NCBI GenBank assembly: GCA_045600865.1
Contig: JAZRYS010000168.1
Location: forward strand, 3,045-67,044
DNA: 64,000 nucleotides
Source: Aphodosoma sp045600865
Lineage (GTDB): Bacteria; Bacteroidota; Bacteroidia; Bacteroidales; Paludibacteraceae
Direction of reading: 5' to 3'
Position 1 is the stretch's first letter. Each line of letters begins with the position of its first letter. The position numbers and the translations under genes were made by a program. The notes under the pieces are model-generated. The model did not search any database, was not told the origin of the DNA, and was given only the letters and a program-made list of their open reading frames with translations. Of the stretch, positions 63,975 to 64,000 are shown piece after piece.

Positions 63975-64000
63975 ATTTATTTTCACCGTATGTGTTATTT

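Overview
This 64 kb window comes from a chromosome of the order Bacteroidales, most likely a Prevotella-like member of the Prevotellaceae. The evidence is consistent throughout: promoters of the Bacteroidetes type (TAnnTTTG at -7, TTG or TTTG about 19-20 bp upstream), many signal-peptide proteins and lipoproteins, C-terminal tails resembling type IX secretion sorting domains, a PorE-like OmpA protein, DUF5683 and DUF6089 proteins, and no sigma70-type promoters noticed. Genus is an inference; the order is well supported.

Layout. (1) 2-13163, plus strand: parB (5' end outside the window), DUF5683, an MltD-like transglycosylase, MerR, CPBP protease, a SufT/MIP18-type Fe-S factor, an M16 peptidase, a secreted subtilase, then hpt, adk, obgE and topA. 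(2) 13153-17500, minus strand: gyrB, dnaN, prmC, recX. (3) 17678-20306, plus: a repeat-containing secreted protein and an outer-membrane barrel protein with a basic tail. (4) 20365-24608, minus: an AlbA_2/Schlafen-type regulator broken by a frameshift, and three small envelope proteins, two sharing a C-terminal domain. (5) 24609-25784: a repeat- and hairpin-rich spacer of 1.2 kb with no convincing gene. (6) 25785-44451, a long minus-strand run: PorE-like protein, DUF6089, uppS, bamA, two OmpH/Skp chaperones, murI, an AI-2E family transporter, then three tandem secreted M6 metalloproteases, a free-standing protein matching the M6 propeptide, a secreted TonB_C-like protein and a lipoprotein. (7) 44553-50501: a lone ABC ATPase, an IS3-family remnant, metG, a small lipoprotein, recG. 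(8) 50562-52235: TPR/OmpA-like lipoprotein. (9) 52236-52658: a very AT-rich divergent spacer (43 G/C in the 240 bp 52321-52560) upstream of mnmG. (10) 52659-63858, all plus: mnmG, two perfect parS-type palindromes, uvrC, a POT-like transporter, ribF, three tRNAs, ribD, cardiolipin synthase, asnS and a Bro-N/Fic fusion.

Two things stand out. First, parB, two parS sites 46 bp apart, an AT-rich spacer with nested dyads in front of mnmG (gidA), and a switch from mostly minus-strand to wholly plus-strand genes suggest that the region near 52.4 kb is the replication origin, with its segregation locus beside it. Second, the M6 protease operon ends with a 115-residue secreted protein that looks like the protease propeptide without the protease. 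It may be an inhibitor or folding factor acting in trans, and I know of no description of it.

Smaller novelties include two arrays of a 9-bp CTAG-anchored repeat between operon genes, two near-identical back-to-back promoter modules, a perfect 19-bp hairpin whose loop can pair upstream, and dispersed copies of a short CAAATCGGTCATTGG element. No CRISPR array, prophage or rRNA was seen.
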